NCBI RefSeq assembly: GCF_001931685.1
Contig: NZ_MOOY01000001.1
Span: forward strand, 1 to 64,000
Reading direction: 5' to 3'
Length of the DNA stretch: 64,000 nucleotides
Source of the DNA: Pararhizobium arenae
GTDB lineage: Bacteria > Pseudomonadota > Alphaproteobacteria > Rhizobiales > Rhizobiaceae
The position numbers were made by a program, and so were the translations under genes. Of this stretch, positions 28,911-39,080 are shown piece after piece. A model generated the notes under the pieces. That model made no database searches. It worked only from the letters and a program-made list of their open reading frames with translations, and was not told the origin of the DNA. Each line of letters starts with the position of its first letter. Within the stretch, counting starts at the first letter, position 1.

Positions 28911-29972
28911 GTGGTCAGAATTTCTCTTGATGTGATGGGCGGTGACTTCGGTCCCCAGGTCGTCATTCCCGGCGCCGCCAGGGCGCTGGAGCGTCATCCG
29001 GATATCCGGTTCGTGCTGTTTGGCGACGAAGCCCAATGCCGGCCGCTGCTCGACAAGTATCCCAAGCTGAAGGCTGCCAGCAGCTTCCATGCGACCGAAA
29101 TCGCAATCGCCATGGACGAGAAGCCGAGCCAGGCCCTGCGCCGCGGCCGTGGCAAGTCCTCGATGTGGCAGGCGATCGATGCGATCAACAGCGACCAGGC
29201 GGATGTCGTCGTCTCCGCCGGCAACACCGGCGCGCTGATGGCGATGTCGGTCTTCTGCCTGCGCACCATGGCGGGCATCCAGCGTCCGGCGATCGCCGGC
29301 ATCTGGCCGACGCTGAAGGGCGAAAGCATCGTGCTCGATGTCGGCGCGACGATCGGAGCCGATGCGCAGCAGTTGATGGATTTTGCCCTCATGGGCGGCG
29401 CCATGGCCCGCGCCCTGTTCGAGATCGAGCGTCCGACGCTTGGCCTGCTGAATGTCGGGGTCGAAGAGGTCAAGGGTCAGGAAGAGGTCAAGGAGGCCGG
29501 CCGTCTCATTCGCGAGGCTGCGCCCGAAGGCATCGATTACTACGGTTTCGTCGAAGGCGACGATATCGGCCGGGGAACGGTGGATGTCGTGGTGACCGAA
29601 GGCTTCGCCGGCAACATCGCGCTGAAGACGGCCGAGGGGACGGCCCGCCAGATCGCGGAATATCTGAAGGCGGCGATGTCGCGCACGCTGATGGCCAAGA
29701 TCGGCTACATCTTCGCCAAGGGCGCCTTCGACCGGCTGCGCGAGAAGATGGACCCGCGCAAGGTCAACGGCGGCGTTTTCCTGGGTCTGAACGGCATCGT
29801 CATCAAGAGCCATGGCGGCACGGATGCCGAAGGGTTCGCCGCAGCGATCGATGTCGGCTATGATATGGTCCGGAATGGTCTCAAGACCAAGATCGAGACT
29901 GATTTGCAAAGATATCATGCCATGCCGCAGGCGAGCGCCGCCGCCGTCAATGGCACGGCAGGTGAGGTTTGA
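28911..29972 (+). CDS. plsX: Phosphate acyltransferase PlsX
   Basis: The enzyme makes acyl-phosphate from acyl-ACP for the PlsY route to phosphatidic acid. The 353-residue product starts with the family signature [21 protein letters not shown] and contains [13 protein letters not shown] near 105 and [15 protein letters not shown] near 225. A GTG at 28911 is chosen because AAGGA lies 10 bases before it and the product then begins as in relatives; an ATG at 28869 would add 14 residues but has no ribosome site. The stop is 5 bases before fabH. Confidence 0.94.
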   Translation: MVRISLDVMGGDFGPQVVIPGAARALERHPDIRFVLFGDEAQCRPLLDKYPKLKAASSFHATEIAIAMDEKPSQALRRGRGKSSMWQAIDAINSDQADVVVSAGNTGALMAMSVFCLRTMAGIQRPAIAGIWPTLKGESIVLDVGATIGADAQQLMDFALMGGAMARALFEIERPTLGLLNVGVEEVKGQEEVKEAGRLIREAAPEGIDYYGFVEGDDIGRGTVDVVVTEGFAGNIALKTAEGTARQIAEYLKAAMSRTLMAKIGYIFAKGAFDRLREKMDPRKVNGGVFLGLNGIVIKSHGGTDAEGFAAAIDVGYDMVRNGLKTKIETDLQRYHAMPQASAAAVNGTAGEV

Positions 29973-29977
29973 CGAAA

Positions 29978-30949
29978 ATGATCCGTTCAGTGGTACGCGG
30001 CTTCGGAGCTTCCCTTCCGAAGCGGGTGGTGACCAACCGTGAGATGGAGGAGAAGGTCGACACGTCCGACGAATGGATCGTGCAGCGGACCGGTATCCGC
30101 CAGCGCTATATTGCCGGTGAGGGCGAAACCACGGCTTCGCTGGGCGAGGCGGCGGCGCGGGCCGCCCTTGAACGCGCAAAGCTGACGCCGGCCGATATCG
30201 ACCTGATCATCCTTGCGACCTCGACCCCCGACAACACCTTTCCGGCAACGGCCGTCAACATCCAGAATCGGCTTGGCATGCACCATGGCGCGGCCTTTGA
30301 CGTGCAGGCTGTTTGTTCGGGCTTCATCTACGCGGTGACCACGGCGGATGCCTATATCCGCGGTGGCCTCGCCAGGCGCGTGCTCGTGATCGGCGCGGAA
30401 ACCTTCTCGCGCATTCTCGACTGGAGCGATCGAACGACGTGCGTGCTTTTCGGCGACGGGGCCGGCGCGATCGTGCTGGAGGCGCAGGAAACGGAAGGCA
30501 CCAACGCGGATCGCGGCGTGCTGACCACAAAACTGCGTTCCGACGGCGCCCACAAGGAAAAGCTTTATGTCGATGGCGGCCCTTCGACGACGGGTACGGT
30601 CGGGCATCTGAAGATGGAAGGCCGAGAGGTCTTCAAACATGCCGTCGGCATGATCACGGACGTCATCGAGGCCGCCTTTGAAGCGACCGGCACGACAGCC
30701 GACGATCTCGACTGGCTGGTGCCGCATCAGGCAAACCGTCGAATCATCGACGGCTCGGCGAAGAAGCTCGGCATTCCACTCGAAAAGGTTGTCGTGACCG
30801 TGGACATCCACGGCAACACCTCGGCCGCCTCCATACCGCTCGCGCTCAACGAAGCAGCGTCCGACGGTCGCATCAAGGAGGGCGATCTTGTTCTCCTGGA
30901 AGCGATGGGCGGCGGGTTTACCTGGGGTTCGGTGCTGCTGCGCTGGTAA
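29978..30949 (+). CDS. fabH: 3-oxoacyl-ACP synthase III (FabH)
   Basis: The enzyme starts fatty acid synthesis by condensing acetyl-CoA with malonyl-ACP. The 323-residue thiolase-fold protein has catalytic Cys113 in [12 protein letters not shown], His in [11 protein letters not shown] and Asn in [10 protein letters not shown]. The ATG at 29978 gives the normal N terminus [16 protein letters not shown]; a TTG nine bases earlier overlaps the plsX stop. It is co-transcribed with plsX and followed by ihfA. Confidence 0.96.
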   Translation: MIRSVVRGFGASLPKRVVTNREMEEKVDTSDEWIVQRTGIRQRYIAGEGETTASLGEAAARAALERAKLTPADIDLIILATSTPDNTFPATAVNIQNRLGMHHGAAFDVQAVCSGFIYAVTTADAYIRGGLARRVLVIGAETFSRILDWSDRTTCVLFGDGAGAIVLEAQETEGTNADRGVLTTKLRSDGAHKEKLYVDGGPSTTGTVGHLKMEGREVFKHAVGMITDVIEAAFEATGTTADDLDWLVPHQANRRIIDGSAKKLGIPLEKVVVTVDIHGNTSAASIPLALNEAASDGRIKEGDLVLLEAMGGGFTWGSVLLRW

Positions 30950-31046
30950 AGAAAATCACGATACAGCGCAAACGCTTGACCGGAATGGACAAGGGCAATA
31001 GTCTTCCCTGCGCTGATCGATATTCAAGAAAAATCGGTGGGGAAAG

Positions 31047-31385
31047 ATGAGCGGAAAAACGGTAACACGCGCAGACTTGGCTGAATCGGTTTTCCGAAAG
31101 GTTGGCTTGTCTCGGACCGAATCGGCGGAACTGGTCGAGACCGTCATCGACGAGATCTGCAATGCAATCGTGCGTGGCGAGAGCGTCAAGCTCTCTTCCT
31201 TTGCCACCTTCCAGGTGCGCGACAAGAACGAGCGTATCGGCCGAAATCCAAAGACCGGCGAGGAAGTGCCGATTTCGCCACGCCGCGTCATGACCTTCAA
31301 GGCCTCGAACGTGCTCAAGCAGCGGGTTTTGAAATCGCATCTTTCGCGCAAGGCGAAGCAAAAGCCGCAGGCGCCCGCCAGCTGA
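31047..31385 (+). CDS. ihfA: Integration host factor alpha subunit
   Basis: A 112-residue DNA-bending protein that pairs with IhfB. It starts [25 protein letters not shown] and carries the DNA-binding arm [38 protein letters not shown]. The C-terminal tail is extended and basic ([11 protein letters not shown]). GGGGAAAG precedes the ATG. The neighbours fabH upstream and a MerR regulator downstream form a conserved rhizobial block. Confidence 0.95.
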   Translation: MSGKTVTRADLAESVFRKVGLSRTESAELVETVIDEICNAIVRGESVKLSSFATFQVRDKNERIGRNPKTGEEVPISPRRVMTFKASNVLKQRVLKSHLSRKAKQKPQAPAS

Positions 31386-31583
31386 GCCTTCAAGAAACTC
31401 CCTAAAAGTGGTTGAAAGCGGCGTTATAAGCCGTTGAATTGCACAGGATTCGTGTAATCATTGAATCCGGCGTCCAAAGCGCCGGTGAGTCTCTTATGTG
31501 TCGCGCGCCGTGCGGACCGAGACGTAAAGCTCCATTGGCAAGCTTCTGTATTGCCGCGTTTACAATGCGAGTTCGGGGAAGAC

Positions 31584-32117
31584 ATGGACAAGAGCCCAGA
31601 TGCGTTTCGCACCATCAGCGAGGTCGCTGACGACCTGGATCTGCCGCAGCATGTGCTTCGTTTCTGGGAAACGCGATTCCAGCAGATAAGGCCGATGAAG
31701 CGCGGCGGTGGTCGGCGTTATTACCGGCCCGAGGATGTCGATCTGCTGAAGGGCATTCGACATCTGCTCTATGACCATGGCTATACCATCAAGGGCGTGC
31801 AGAAGCTGCTGAAGGCCAACGGCAACAAGTTCGTCGCGGCGATCGCCAGCGGCGATCTGGCGACGGTCGAGGCACTGGCCGCCGCAAGCGTGGAAGAGCC
31901 TGCTCAGCCGAAGCTGCTCAATCCCGACGAGGACCAGATCGTCGGACGCGCCAAGGCGCCGGCGAGCCGCCGGTTCTTCTCCTTCGTTGGCGGCAATGAC
32001 GACGTGCCCGAAGTGTCCGTCGGCAAGACCTCTGTGGGAAAGGAAGACCGCGCTCTGCTGCAGGAGGCGCTGTACGATCTTCTGGAATGCAAGCGGCTGC
32101 TCGATCAGGTGCGTTGA
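31584..32117 (+). CDS. MerR-family regulator
   Basis: A 177-residue regulator with an N-terminal MerR winged helix ([51 protein letters not shown], about 8-58) and a divergent C-terminal part without obvious metal-binding cysteines. Target and effector are unknown. The same gene follows ihfA in many Rhizobiales. The ATG at 31584 is set by GGGGAA; a hairpin CCGGCG/CGCCGG (31467-31485) lies in its leader. tRNA-Pro follows 102 bases later. Confidence 0.88.
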   Translation: MDKSPDAFRTISEVADDLDLPQHVLRFWETRFQQIRPMKRGGGRRYYRPEDVDLLKGIRHLLYDHGYTIKGVQKLLKANGNKFVAAIASGDLATVEALAAASVEEPAQPKLLNPDEDQIVGRAKAPASRRFFSFVGGNDDVPEVSVGKTSVGKEDRALLQEALYDLLECKRLLDQVR

Positions 32118-32179
32118 TTCCGGCGTGCTGTCCCACCTCTGTTTTCCGCCGATTTCTCGTCGATTGGCGAAATTACCAC

Positions 32180-32206
32180 TTGCCAGTAACCGGTCGAGAC
32201 TATAGG
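32180..32206 (+). promoter_or_regulatory. Possible tRNA-Pro promoter
   Basis: TTGCCA (32180-32185) and TATAGG (32201-32206) are spaced 15 bases, 14 bases before the mature tRNA 5' end. The spacing is short, so the assignment is tentative. Confidence 0.4.
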
Positions 32207-32219
32207 GCTTTCCACGGTT

Positions 32220-32296
<77 letters not shown>

Positions 32297-32459
32297 TTTT
32301 CTCCTTTGGCCCTGCCGTCTTTCACAACATTGTCGCTACCGTTTTCACGCTTTCGAGGCGATGGATAGCCGTGCCTTTCGGGTGCTGTTGTGCTGTGTGA
32401 AAACCTTTCGGCAATACCTGCCGCCGATAATGGCCCCGGTCAAATCGGGACGGAACGGC

Positions 32460-33164
32460 ATGAGCAGGAAAAGTGCGGGACGCAAGGCAGGCAAGGGAAC
32501 GACCCGGCGGAAATCCAGGTCTGCGCCCAAGGGCGCTATGTGGCCTTGGTACCTGTCCGGGCTGCTGATCGTGGCGGGAATCAGTGCCTATGACAATCTG
32601 TCGACGGTTCGCGGCTGGTTGCGGCCACAAAGCCTCCATGCGGTATCAAACCAGATAGCATCGAAAGACCTTAAGAAGCGCGAGGGCGTATCCCATACGG
32701 CGGCCATCCCGGCCCCCGGGCCGCGTCCCGTGGAAGAGGAGGCGCGTGCAAGCCGGAAGCCGTCGCCTGCGGGCCTGATGCCGCCGCAGGATATTCCGAC
32801 GATACAGCCCGTTGCGCTTCAGGCCGGCGCGAAAGGCCCCTTCTATTTCTGCACGGACCAGAAAACCAATTGCGTGGTCGATGGCGGGCACTTCTGGCTT
32901 AAAGGGCAGAAGATCGCTCTTGCGGACGTTTCGCTGCCGCAAATGAAAAAGGCGAAATGCGATGCCGAACGCGAGCGGGGATCGCAGGCCAAACGGCGTT
33001 TGCGGGAGATACTGAATGCCGGCGAGTTCAAGCTGCTGGCGGTAAACGGCACGAGTGGCGGGCAGATGCACGTCGTCTTGAGCGATGGAAGCCTCGCAAG
33101 CGACCGGCTGATCGCCGAGGGACTGGCGCATGCGCCCAAGGACGCGGCCAAGCCCTGGTGCTGA
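32460..33164 (+). CDS. Membrane-anchored SNase-fold protein, probably inactive
   Basis: A 234-residue protein with a basic N terminus, one transmembrane segment (MWPWYLSGLLIVAGISAYD), a proline-rich linker and a C-terminal staphylococcal-nuclease-like domain (about 120-234). The domain keeps the fold pattern VDGGHFWLKGQKIALADVSLPQ and ends in PWC like its relatives. The positions of the catalytic Arg, Glu and second Arg are Ala, Gln and a non-Arg segment (SGGQMHVV), so nuclease activity is unlikely. The start at 32460 is one of several possible ATGs (32361, 32430). Confidence 0.72.
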   Translation: MSRKSAGRKAGKGTTRRKSRSAPKGAMWPWYLSGLLIVAGISAYDNLSTVRGWLRPQSLHAVSNQIASKDLKKREGVSHTAAIPAPGPRPVEEEARASRKPSPAGLMPPQDIPTIQPVALQAGAKGPFYFCTDQKTNCVVDGGHFWLKGQKIALADVSLPQMKKAKCDAERERGSQAKRRLREILNAGEFKLLAVNGTSGGQMHVVLSDGSLASDRLIAEGLAHAPKDAAKPWC

Positions 33165-33193
33165 CGCATCCGCCAACGTTCACACAATCTGCT

Positions 33194-34429
33194 TCAGATC
33201 GACGTCCGCGATATCGGCGCGAAGGGCTTTCCGGCCGCAAACAGGGTCTCCCCGGCATCTGTCGGTTGCGGACGGCCGGCCATGCGCAGATAAAGGCTTT
33301 CCGTAAGATCGAGCATCACGTCCAGTGAGTAGCGTGTGGCGAGGCGCTGCGCTTCGGCGGAGAGGACCGCGTGGCGTTCCGGGGTCGCGCATTCGAGCAT
33401 CGCTGCAGCAAGCTTTGTGATATCGCCGTCATTGGCGATGATGCGGCCATTGCGGCCGTCTTCCACCACGGTCGTCGCGCCGCCGATGGCCGTGCACAGG
33501 ATCGGCTTACCGGCCGCCGCGCCTTCCAGCATCACATAGGACATGGCCTCATAGAGGCTCGGCATGACGAGGAGATCGAAGGCGCCGACGGCCTGCGGGC
33601 CGGTGAAGGCTTTGGTCAGGTGCATGCGATCGGAAAGGCCGCTCTCGGCGATCGCGTTCTTGACGACGTCCTCAAGCTCGCCGCTGCCGACCATCAGCAG
33701 ATGCGCGTCGGGGCGCCGTGATGCGAGCGCGCGAAACGCTTCGACGAGACGAAGGGGCGCCTTCTGGGCCGAGAGGCGGCCGATGAAGCCGAAGACGAAG
33801 GCATCGGCCGGAATGCCGAAGCTGGCGCGTACGGTGTCGGCCATCGCCAAAGGGGGAGGGGAAGCGCCGTTGACGACGACCGAGAGTTTTTCGGCGGGCA
33901 TGCCGAGGGCAACGGCATGGCGGAATTCATCTTCGGAAACGCAGATCAGCCGGTCGGTTAAATGGCGAGCAAGCAGGGTTTCTATACTGCCATAGACAAG
34001 GCGGCCAAGCTTTCCAAGGCTCGGGTCCATCGTGCGGAATGCGTGGGGCGTATAGACGCGCGGGATATGGGCGCCAGGCAGGCGCAGGCGTATGAGCGCG
34101 CCGGCTTTCGAGCTGTGGCCGTGGATCACATCGAAGCGATCGTGGCCGATAATGTTGCGCAGCGCCCGGTGGGAGGCAATATCGGAAAGGCCGGGAGAGC
34201 GGGTCATATCGACGGAATGCACCGCCGCAAGCCCGAGTCCGCGCAGTTCCCGGATAAAGCTTTCCTCGGCTCGCAGCGGCGAATAGACGGCCTCCACATG
34301 ATGTCCGCGCGCCACCATGCCGCGGCAGAGATCCAGCATGTGGCGGCCGGAACCGCCGCCGCTGGGCTCCAGCACCTCGAGCAGGCGCAAGGGAGCGGTC
34401 TGGAGGGCGTTTGGGTTGTAGACGTTCAT
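33194..34429 (-). CDS. GT4 glycosyltransferase (polysaccharide locus)
   Basis: A 411-residue GT-B glycosyltransferase that transfers a sugar from an NDP-sugar during surface polysaccharide assembly. The N-terminal acceptor part includes VLEPSGGGSGRHMLDLC, and the GT4 domain has FIGRLSAQKAPLRLVEAF near 215 and the donor motif VMPSLYEAMSYVMLEGAAAGKP near 305. Acceptor and donor are unknown. Its ATG overlaps the end of the Wzy-like gene by 4 bases, and it is the last gene of a five-gene minus-strand operon. Confidence 0.88.
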   Translation of the reverse strand: MNVYNPNALQTAPLRLLEVLEPSGGGSGRHMLDLCRGMVARGHHVEAVYSPLRAEESFIRELRGLGLAAVHSVDMTRSPGLSDIASHRALRNIIGHDRFDVIHGHSSKAGALIRLRLPGAHIPRVYTPHAFRTMDPSLGKLGRLVYGSIETLLARHLTDRLICVSEDEFRHAVALGMPAEKLSVVVNGASPPPLAMADTVRASFGIPADAFVFGFIGRLSAQKAPLRLVEAFRALASRRPDAHLLMVGSGELEDVVKNAIAESGLSDRMHLTKAFTGPQAVGAFDLLVMPSLYEAMSYVMLEGAAAGKPILCTAIGGATTVVEDGRNGRIIANDGDITKLAAAMLECATPERHAVLSAEAQRLATRYSLDVMLDLTESLYLRMAGRPQPTDAGETLFAAGKPFAPISRTSI

Positions 34430-35700
34430 GTCGGGTATCCTTTTCGCCCGTCTTGGCGGGGCGCGGGTGCAGGCCAGCCTCTGCTGGCGCGGTAGCGCAT
34501 TTCCAGCGCGCCGCAGCCCCAGACGATGCCGAGCAGCAGGTAGAAGTGGCGCCAGTGATCGGTGTCGATGACGTTGCCGATGGCGGTGTGTCCGATGAGG
34601 ACGATCCAGGAAATCATCAGCGCCGGCTGCCAGGGCCTGTCGAGGAGCAGGAAGCGGAAGCCGATGCTGAGGGTCCAGCATATGAGGACGACGTAGCAGA
34701 CGAAGCCGAGCCAGCCGTAGGAGGTGAGGCTCTTCAGCCAGATATTGTGCTCGTCCTCGGGAAACATCGTGCTGAACACCATCGGTCCGATACCGAGCGG
34801 CTTTTCCATCGACATCAGAAAGCCGATGCGGTGGCGCTCGAAGCGTCCGAGGTGGCCGCCGTCATAGTCCTGCACGAGCTGGGTGCGGCTGGAGAACAGG
34901 TCGGCCACCTGCGGAATCTGGAGCGCGACGACGAGCGTCGCGACCATGAGGATGGCGCCGCTGAGCGTAAGGGTCAGGATCTTGAGCCGGAACGCTCCGG
35001 TTCGCTCCTTGAGCAGCATGACCAGGACAAGGGCGCAGGCGCAGAAAAGATAGAGCGCCCAGGCCGCGCGGGAGAAAGACAGGAAAAGCCCGAAGGCCAT
35101 GATCAGGATGCCCAGCGCCTTCAACGGCGCACGCGACAGCCTGTCCGTCAGCAGCCCGTGGATGAGGTAGAGCGACGGGGCGACGAGGAAGGGACCGAAG
35201 ACGTTGGGGTCCTGGAATGCGCCCTTGGCGCGATCGTAGAGCGTGAAATTCTCGCCGCCCGGAATGGCACCGAAATAGCCGAGGATGCCGAGAAGGGCTG
35301 TGATGACGCCGGCCGCCACCCAGGCATTGAAGATGAGCTTCAGCCGGTCGTGCCGGGCCTCGATGATGGCGGCGAAAAACACGGAGGATAGGGCAAGGAA
35401 ACCGGACACGGCCATGTACATCGGCCCGGTTTCGAGGTCCGCCATAGTCACGAGGGATATGATGCCGCCGGTCATGAACAGGATCAGCAGCGCCAGAAGC
35501 GGCGCGACGTGGCGCGATATCTTGAGGCCAAAAAGCGCCCAGAGACCGATGAGGCCGACGAGGAAAAGTTCGTAAGGGGCGGGCTCGGAAATGACGAAGC
35601 CGGACAGGAACACGGCAAGGGTCACCATCGCCGACCCGGCCATGGTGACAGCGGCCAGCTGTGGCCGGAACCCGGAAGGGCTATCGGCGAGCGCGCTCAA
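34426..35700 (-). CDS. O-antigen ligase/polymerase (Wzy/WaaL-like)
   Basis: A 424-residue inner-membrane protein with about ten to twelve transmembrane helices and one large periplasmic loop (about 235-320), the O-antigen ligase/polymerase layout. The loop holds GHLGRFERHRIGFLMSMEKPLGIGPMVF and PEDEHNIWLKSLTSYGWLG, the H-N-x-x-L pattern typical of the Wzy_C family. It probably polymerises lipid-linked repeat units in the periplasm. It overlaps both neighbours by 4 bases, indicating a tight operon. Confidence 0.87.
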   Translation of the reverse strand: MSALADSPSGFRPQLAAVTMAGSAMVTLAVFLSGFVISEPAPYELFLVGLIGLWALFGLKISRHVAPLLALLILFMTGGIISLVTMADLETGPMYMAVSGFLALSSVFFAAIIEARHDRLKLIFNAWVAAGVITALLGILGYFGAIPGGENFTLYDRAKGAFQDPNVFGPFLVAPSLYLIHGLLTDRLSRAPLKALGILIMAFGLFLSFSRAAWALYLFCACALVLVMLLKERTGAFRLKILTLTLSGAILMVATLVVALQIPQVADLFSSRTQLVQDYDGGHLGRFERHRIGFLMSMEKPLGIGPMVFSTMFPEDEHNIWLKSLTSYGWLGFVCYVVLICWTLSIGFRFLLLDRPWQPALMISWIVLIGHTAIGNVIDTDHWRHFYLLLGIVWGCGALEMRYRASRGWPAPAPRQDGRKGYPT

Positions 35701-37259
35701 TAGGCGTTTTCCGTGTTGAGGAGCCGGATCGGCGTCAGGAACAGGATCTTCAGATCGAACCAGAGCGACCAGTTCTCGATATAGTGGAGATCGTAGGCCG
35801 TGCGGAACTTGATCTTGTCGTCGCTGTCGATCTCGCCGCGCCAGCCGTTGATCTGCGCCCAGCCGGTCACGCCCGGTTTGACGCGGTGGCGGGCGAAGTA
35901 GCCCTCGACCACGTCGGAATAGACACGGTCTGCCGTCTGGGCTGCTGCCGCATGGGGGCGCGGGCCGACGAGCGAAAGCTCGCCCTTGAGGACGTTGAAT
36001 ATCTGCGGCAATTCGTCGATCGAGGATTTTCGCAGGAAACGACCGACGGGCGTGACGCGGGGATCGCCCTTGGTGACGGCATTGCGCGCCGACGGGTCGC
36101 TCATGTCGCTGTACATGGAGCGGAACTTGTAGACCTCGATGATCTCGTTGTTGAAGCCATGGCGCTTCTGCTTGAAGATGATCGGGCCCTTGGATGTGGC
36201 TTTCACGGCAATGGCGGCGCCGATGAAGACGGGCCAGAGCAGGGCAAGCGCCACGAGGCTGAAGAAGAGATCGAAGGCGCGCTTGGCGACCGAATCCCAG
36301 TCTGCGATCGGCTTGTCGAAGACATCGAGCATGGCGACCTTGCCGATATGGGAATAACTGCGCGGGCGGAAACGAAGATTTCCGGCATGCGCGGCGATGC
36401 GGATATCGGCCGGCAAAACCCAGAGCTTCTTCAGAAGCTCGAGAATGCGTTTTTCGGCCGTCAGCGGCAGGGCGATGATCAGGATATCGACGCGCGTCAG
36501 GCGGGCGAACTCGACGAGTTCGGGGATCGTGCCAAGTTTCGGATAGCCGGCGATGATGTGAGGCGAGCGGCGCTCGTCGCGATCGTCGAAAATGCCGCAG
36601 ATGCGGATGTCGTTGTCGCTCTGCATTTCGATGTTGCGAATGAGATCCTTGGCAGGCTGGCCCCCGCCGACGATGACGGCGCGACGTTCCATGATGCCGT
36701 TTCGCGACCAGCGACGGATCGAATAGGCGATGAAAAAGCGCTCCAGCACGAGGAAGACGGCGCCACCGGCAAACCAGACTTCCGCCCAGATCGAATGCAG
36801 ACCCGCCATACCCCGGAAGAGCAGATAGGTGAGGGCGACGGCAGCGAAGGATGCGCTCCAGGCGAGCAGAACCCGCGGGATGGCACGCATGGCAGAACGC
36901 AGCATCGGCACCTGGTAGCTGTCGGATGCCTGGATAAAACCGACAGCCAGTCCGCTGCCGACGATCAGAAGGGCGCTATAGCCAAGCCATTGCGACAGCT
37001 GCGGGACGACGGAAAACGCCACGATCGCATAACCGATGGTGAAAAGGGCCGCGAACTCAAAGAGGCGCAGCAGGCCGATAATCATCGCCGGGGAATAGGT
37101 CTCGACGCCGAATTGGGCGGCGACGCGCCGGGCCAGGGGATTGAGGCTTGTCGGATGTTCCGAAGGAGCGTCTTCGCCGGGCGCCCGCGTGCGGATTTCC
37201 GAAATCTTGCGGCGCAAGGCTTCCGTATCGAAAGTTTCCGGTCTGTCGATCTGGTTCAT
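35697..37259 (-). CDS. Initiating polyprenyl-phosphate sugar-phosphate transferase
   Basis: A 520-residue PHPT/WcaJ-type membrane enzyme that loads the first sugar (often glucose or galactose) as phosphate onto undecaprenyl phosphate. It has four N-terminal transmembrane helices, a nucleotide-binding-like middle part (AVIVGGGQPAKDLI) and a C-terminal bacterial sugar transferase domain: KRAFDLFFSLVALALLWPVF, then YKFRSMYSDMSD, then LRKSSIDELPQIFNVLKGELSLVGPRP and GVTGWAQINGWRGE. This is the committed step of the locus, in the same role as UppE in Agrobacterium. Confidence 0.93.
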   Translation of the reverse strand: MNQIDRPETFDTEALRRKISEIRTRAPGEDAPSEHPTSLNPLARRVAAQFGVETYSPAMIIGLLRLFEFAALFTIGYAIVAFSVVPQLSQWLGYSALLIVGSGLAVGFIQASDSYQVPMLRSAMRAIPRVLLAWSASFAAVALTYLLFRGMAGLHSIWAEVWFAGGAVFLVLERFFIAYSIRRWSRNGIMERRAVIVGGGQPAKDLIRNIEMQSDNDIRICGIFDDRDERRSPHIIAGYPKLGTIPELVEFARLTRVDILIIALPLTAEKRILELLKKLWVLPADIRIAAHAGNLRFRPRSYSHIGKVAMLDVFDKPIADWDSVAKRAFDLFFSLVALALLWPVFIGAAIAVKATSKGPIIFKQKRHGFNNEIIEVYKFRSMYSDMSDPSARNAVTKGDPRVTPVGRFLRKSSIDELPQIFNVLKGELSLVGPRPHAAAAQTADRVYSDVVEGYFARHRVKPGVTGWAQINGWRGEIDSDDKIKFRTAYDLHYIENWSLWFDLKILFLTPIRLLNTENAY

Positions 37260-37305
37260 GATGCTCGTCCGGCCATTGACTGGCTTCGGAGATAGCAGAA
37301 AGGCC

Positions 37306-38496
37306 CTAAGAAACGCTTACGGGTTCCTTGGATCGCGCGGTCGGCCGCTTGTCCGACAGCAGCCTTCTGTAGAGGTGCATCAGCGAGCCGGCCATAGCGG
37401 AGCTTGAAAAACTGTTCTTGAAATGCCGGGGCTCCGGCATGGCCGATCTTGCCCAGTCGGCATCTGTCACAGATTGGGTCATGATGGCTGCAAGGGCCTG
37501 GGGATCGCCCGGCGGGGCCAGCACATGGGCGTTGGCGCCAAGCACTTCCGGAATGCCGCCGACGGCCGACGCAATGACGGGCTTTTCCGCCGCAAGGGCC
37601 TCCAGAACGATATAGGGCATGGCTTCGGCGCGCGATGGTACCACGACGGTACGGCTGAAGGCGAAGGCATCGGTTGCCTTCATGGCCGGAACCATCTGGA
37701 TGCGACGGCCAAGCCCCCGCTCCAGCATCATCTGCTCGTACTCGGCCTTCTGCGGGCCATCGCCGACCATGATCGCCGAAAGCGGGCGGCCGATCAGACG
37801 TTCCGTGCGGGCGAAAGCATCGATGAAAACGTCCGGCCCCTTCAGATCGCGCAGCATGCCGATATAGAGAAAATCTGCCGCATCCGGGCGGGCAAAGACC
37901 TTTCCGAAATCGGCGTCGTTGACGCCGTTGTAGATGCGCTCGCTGTAGGTGCTCGGGCGACCGACCTTCGCCTCATAGGTGCAGCGCTCGAAATCGCAGA
38001 CGAACACGATCGCATCGGTGAAATATTCCTGAATCTTCTCAAGAAAGAAGACGCTTTTCCCGAGCATCGTCTTCTTGTCATAGTGCAGGCTGCCGCCGTG
38101 CGGCGAATAAAGGCGGGCAACGCAATACCTGTTTACCCGCAAGGCTGAGCCGATGATCCGGGCAACGGCGCCGCCCTTGGCGCCATGACCGTGGATGATA
38201 TCCGGCCGCAAACTGCGTATTTCCTTGTAGCTGCCCCAAAGGGCCTTGATGTCCGACGGGCCGATGGACCGGCGGATGGGCAACCTCACGAGGCCCAGCG
38301 CCAGAAACGGGCGGATTTCGTCAAAAAGCTTGTCCTCGTAACTTCCTCCGGTGGTGCTGTCGCAGAGAATGCCGACCTCGTGTCCTGCCTTCGCATGGGC
38401 CTCTGCCAGATCGCGGACGTGCCTGAAAATGCCTCCGAGCGGCGATCTGAAACAGTGGATGATCCTGAGAGGGCGCGGGCCTGTCGGGTCTAGCAT
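37306..38496 (-). CDS. GT4 glycosyltransferase
   Basis: A 396-residue GT-B transferase. The start contains IIHCFRSPLGGIFRHVRDLAEAHAKAGHEVGI (acceptor side). The C-terminal GT4 domain has FLYIGMLRDLKGPDVFIDAFART near 215 and VVPSRAEAMPYIVLEALAAEKPVIAS near 310, with the EX7E-type acidic residues. It probably adds a later sugar to the lipid-linked repeat. It lies 5 bases after the Wza gene in the same operon. Confidence 0.88.
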   Translation of the reverse strand: MLDPTGPRPLRIIHCFRSPLGGIFRHVRDLAEAHAKAGHEVGILCDSTTGGSYEDKLFDEIRPFLALGLVRLPIRRSIGPSDIKALWGSYKEIRSLRPDIIHGHGAKGGAVARIIGSALRVNRYCVARLYSPHGGSLHYDKKTMLGKSVFFLEKIQEYFTDAIVFVCDFERCTYEAKVGRPSTYSERIYNGVNDADFGKVFARPDAADFLYIGMLRDLKGPDVFIDAFARTERLIGRPLSAIMVGDGPQKAEYEQMMLERGLGRRIQMVPAMKATDAFAFSRTVVVPSRAEAMPYIVLEALAAEKPVIASAVGGIPEVLGANAHVLAPPGDPQALAAIMTQSVTDADWARSAMPEPRHFKNSFSSSAMAGSLMHLYRRLLSDKRPTARSKEPVSVS

Positions 38497-38501
38497 GGCG
38501 C

Positions 38502-39080
38502 TTAGAACAGCCGTTCTCGGACATAAACCGTGTCGCCCGCCATGATCGGTTCAGAGATCGAGATCCGCCCGGTGATGACGCGGCCGTTGATCTTGCGCGT
38601 GACATCGACGTCGCGCTGGTTGGCGCGGGGCGAATAACCGCCTGCGACGGCGATTGCGTTCTGGACGGTCATGCCCGGCACATAGGAATATTGCCCGGCC
38701 TGGCCGACTTCGCCCATGATGAAAACGGAACGGTAGCGATCGACCTCGATGGTGACATCGGGATCGCGCAGATAACCCTGCCGCAGCTTGCCGGCGATCA
38801 TCTTTTCAAGTTCCGGCAGCGTGTGGCCACGCGAGGGAACCGCGCCGATCAGCGGGAAGGCGACATAGCCGGCCTGATCCACGGTATAGGTACCGGTGAG
38901 ACCCGCCTGTTCGAAGACATTGACGCGCAGACGGTCGCCGCTGTCGAGGCGATAGGGCTGGATCGATGCTTCGTTGAATGCCTTCGGCGCCGGCTGGTAG
39001 GTGTTGCAGCCTGCAAGCGCAACGCACAACAGGCTCGCTGCGGCCAGCGTCAATACCGATTTCGTTCTCGCGACAGTCAT
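38502..39080 (-). CDS. Wza-like polysaccharide export lipoprotein
   Basis: A 192-residue outer-membrane export protein. Lipobox LAGC (Cys25) follows a 24-residue signal. The polysaccharide-export domain is YRLDSGDRLRVNVFEQAGLTGTYTVDQAGYVAFPLIGAV, and a SLBB-type domain follows (VFIMGEVGQAGQYSYVPGMTVQNAIAVAGGYSPRA). It is about half the length of E. coli Wza and lacks its C-terminal transmembrane helix domain, as in many rhizobial relatives. It is the first gene of the minus-strand operon and divergent from the Wzc-like gene. Confidence 0.9.
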   Translation of the reverse strand: MTVARTKSVLTLAAASLLCVALAGCNTYQPAPKAFNEASIQPYRLDSGDRLRVNVFEQAGLTGTYTVDQAGYVAFPLIGAVPSRGHTLPELEKMIAGKLRQGYLRDPDVTIEVDRYRSVFIMGEVGQAGQYSYVPGMTVQNAIAVAGGYSPRANQRDVDVTRKINGRVITGRISISEPIMAGDTVYVRERLF

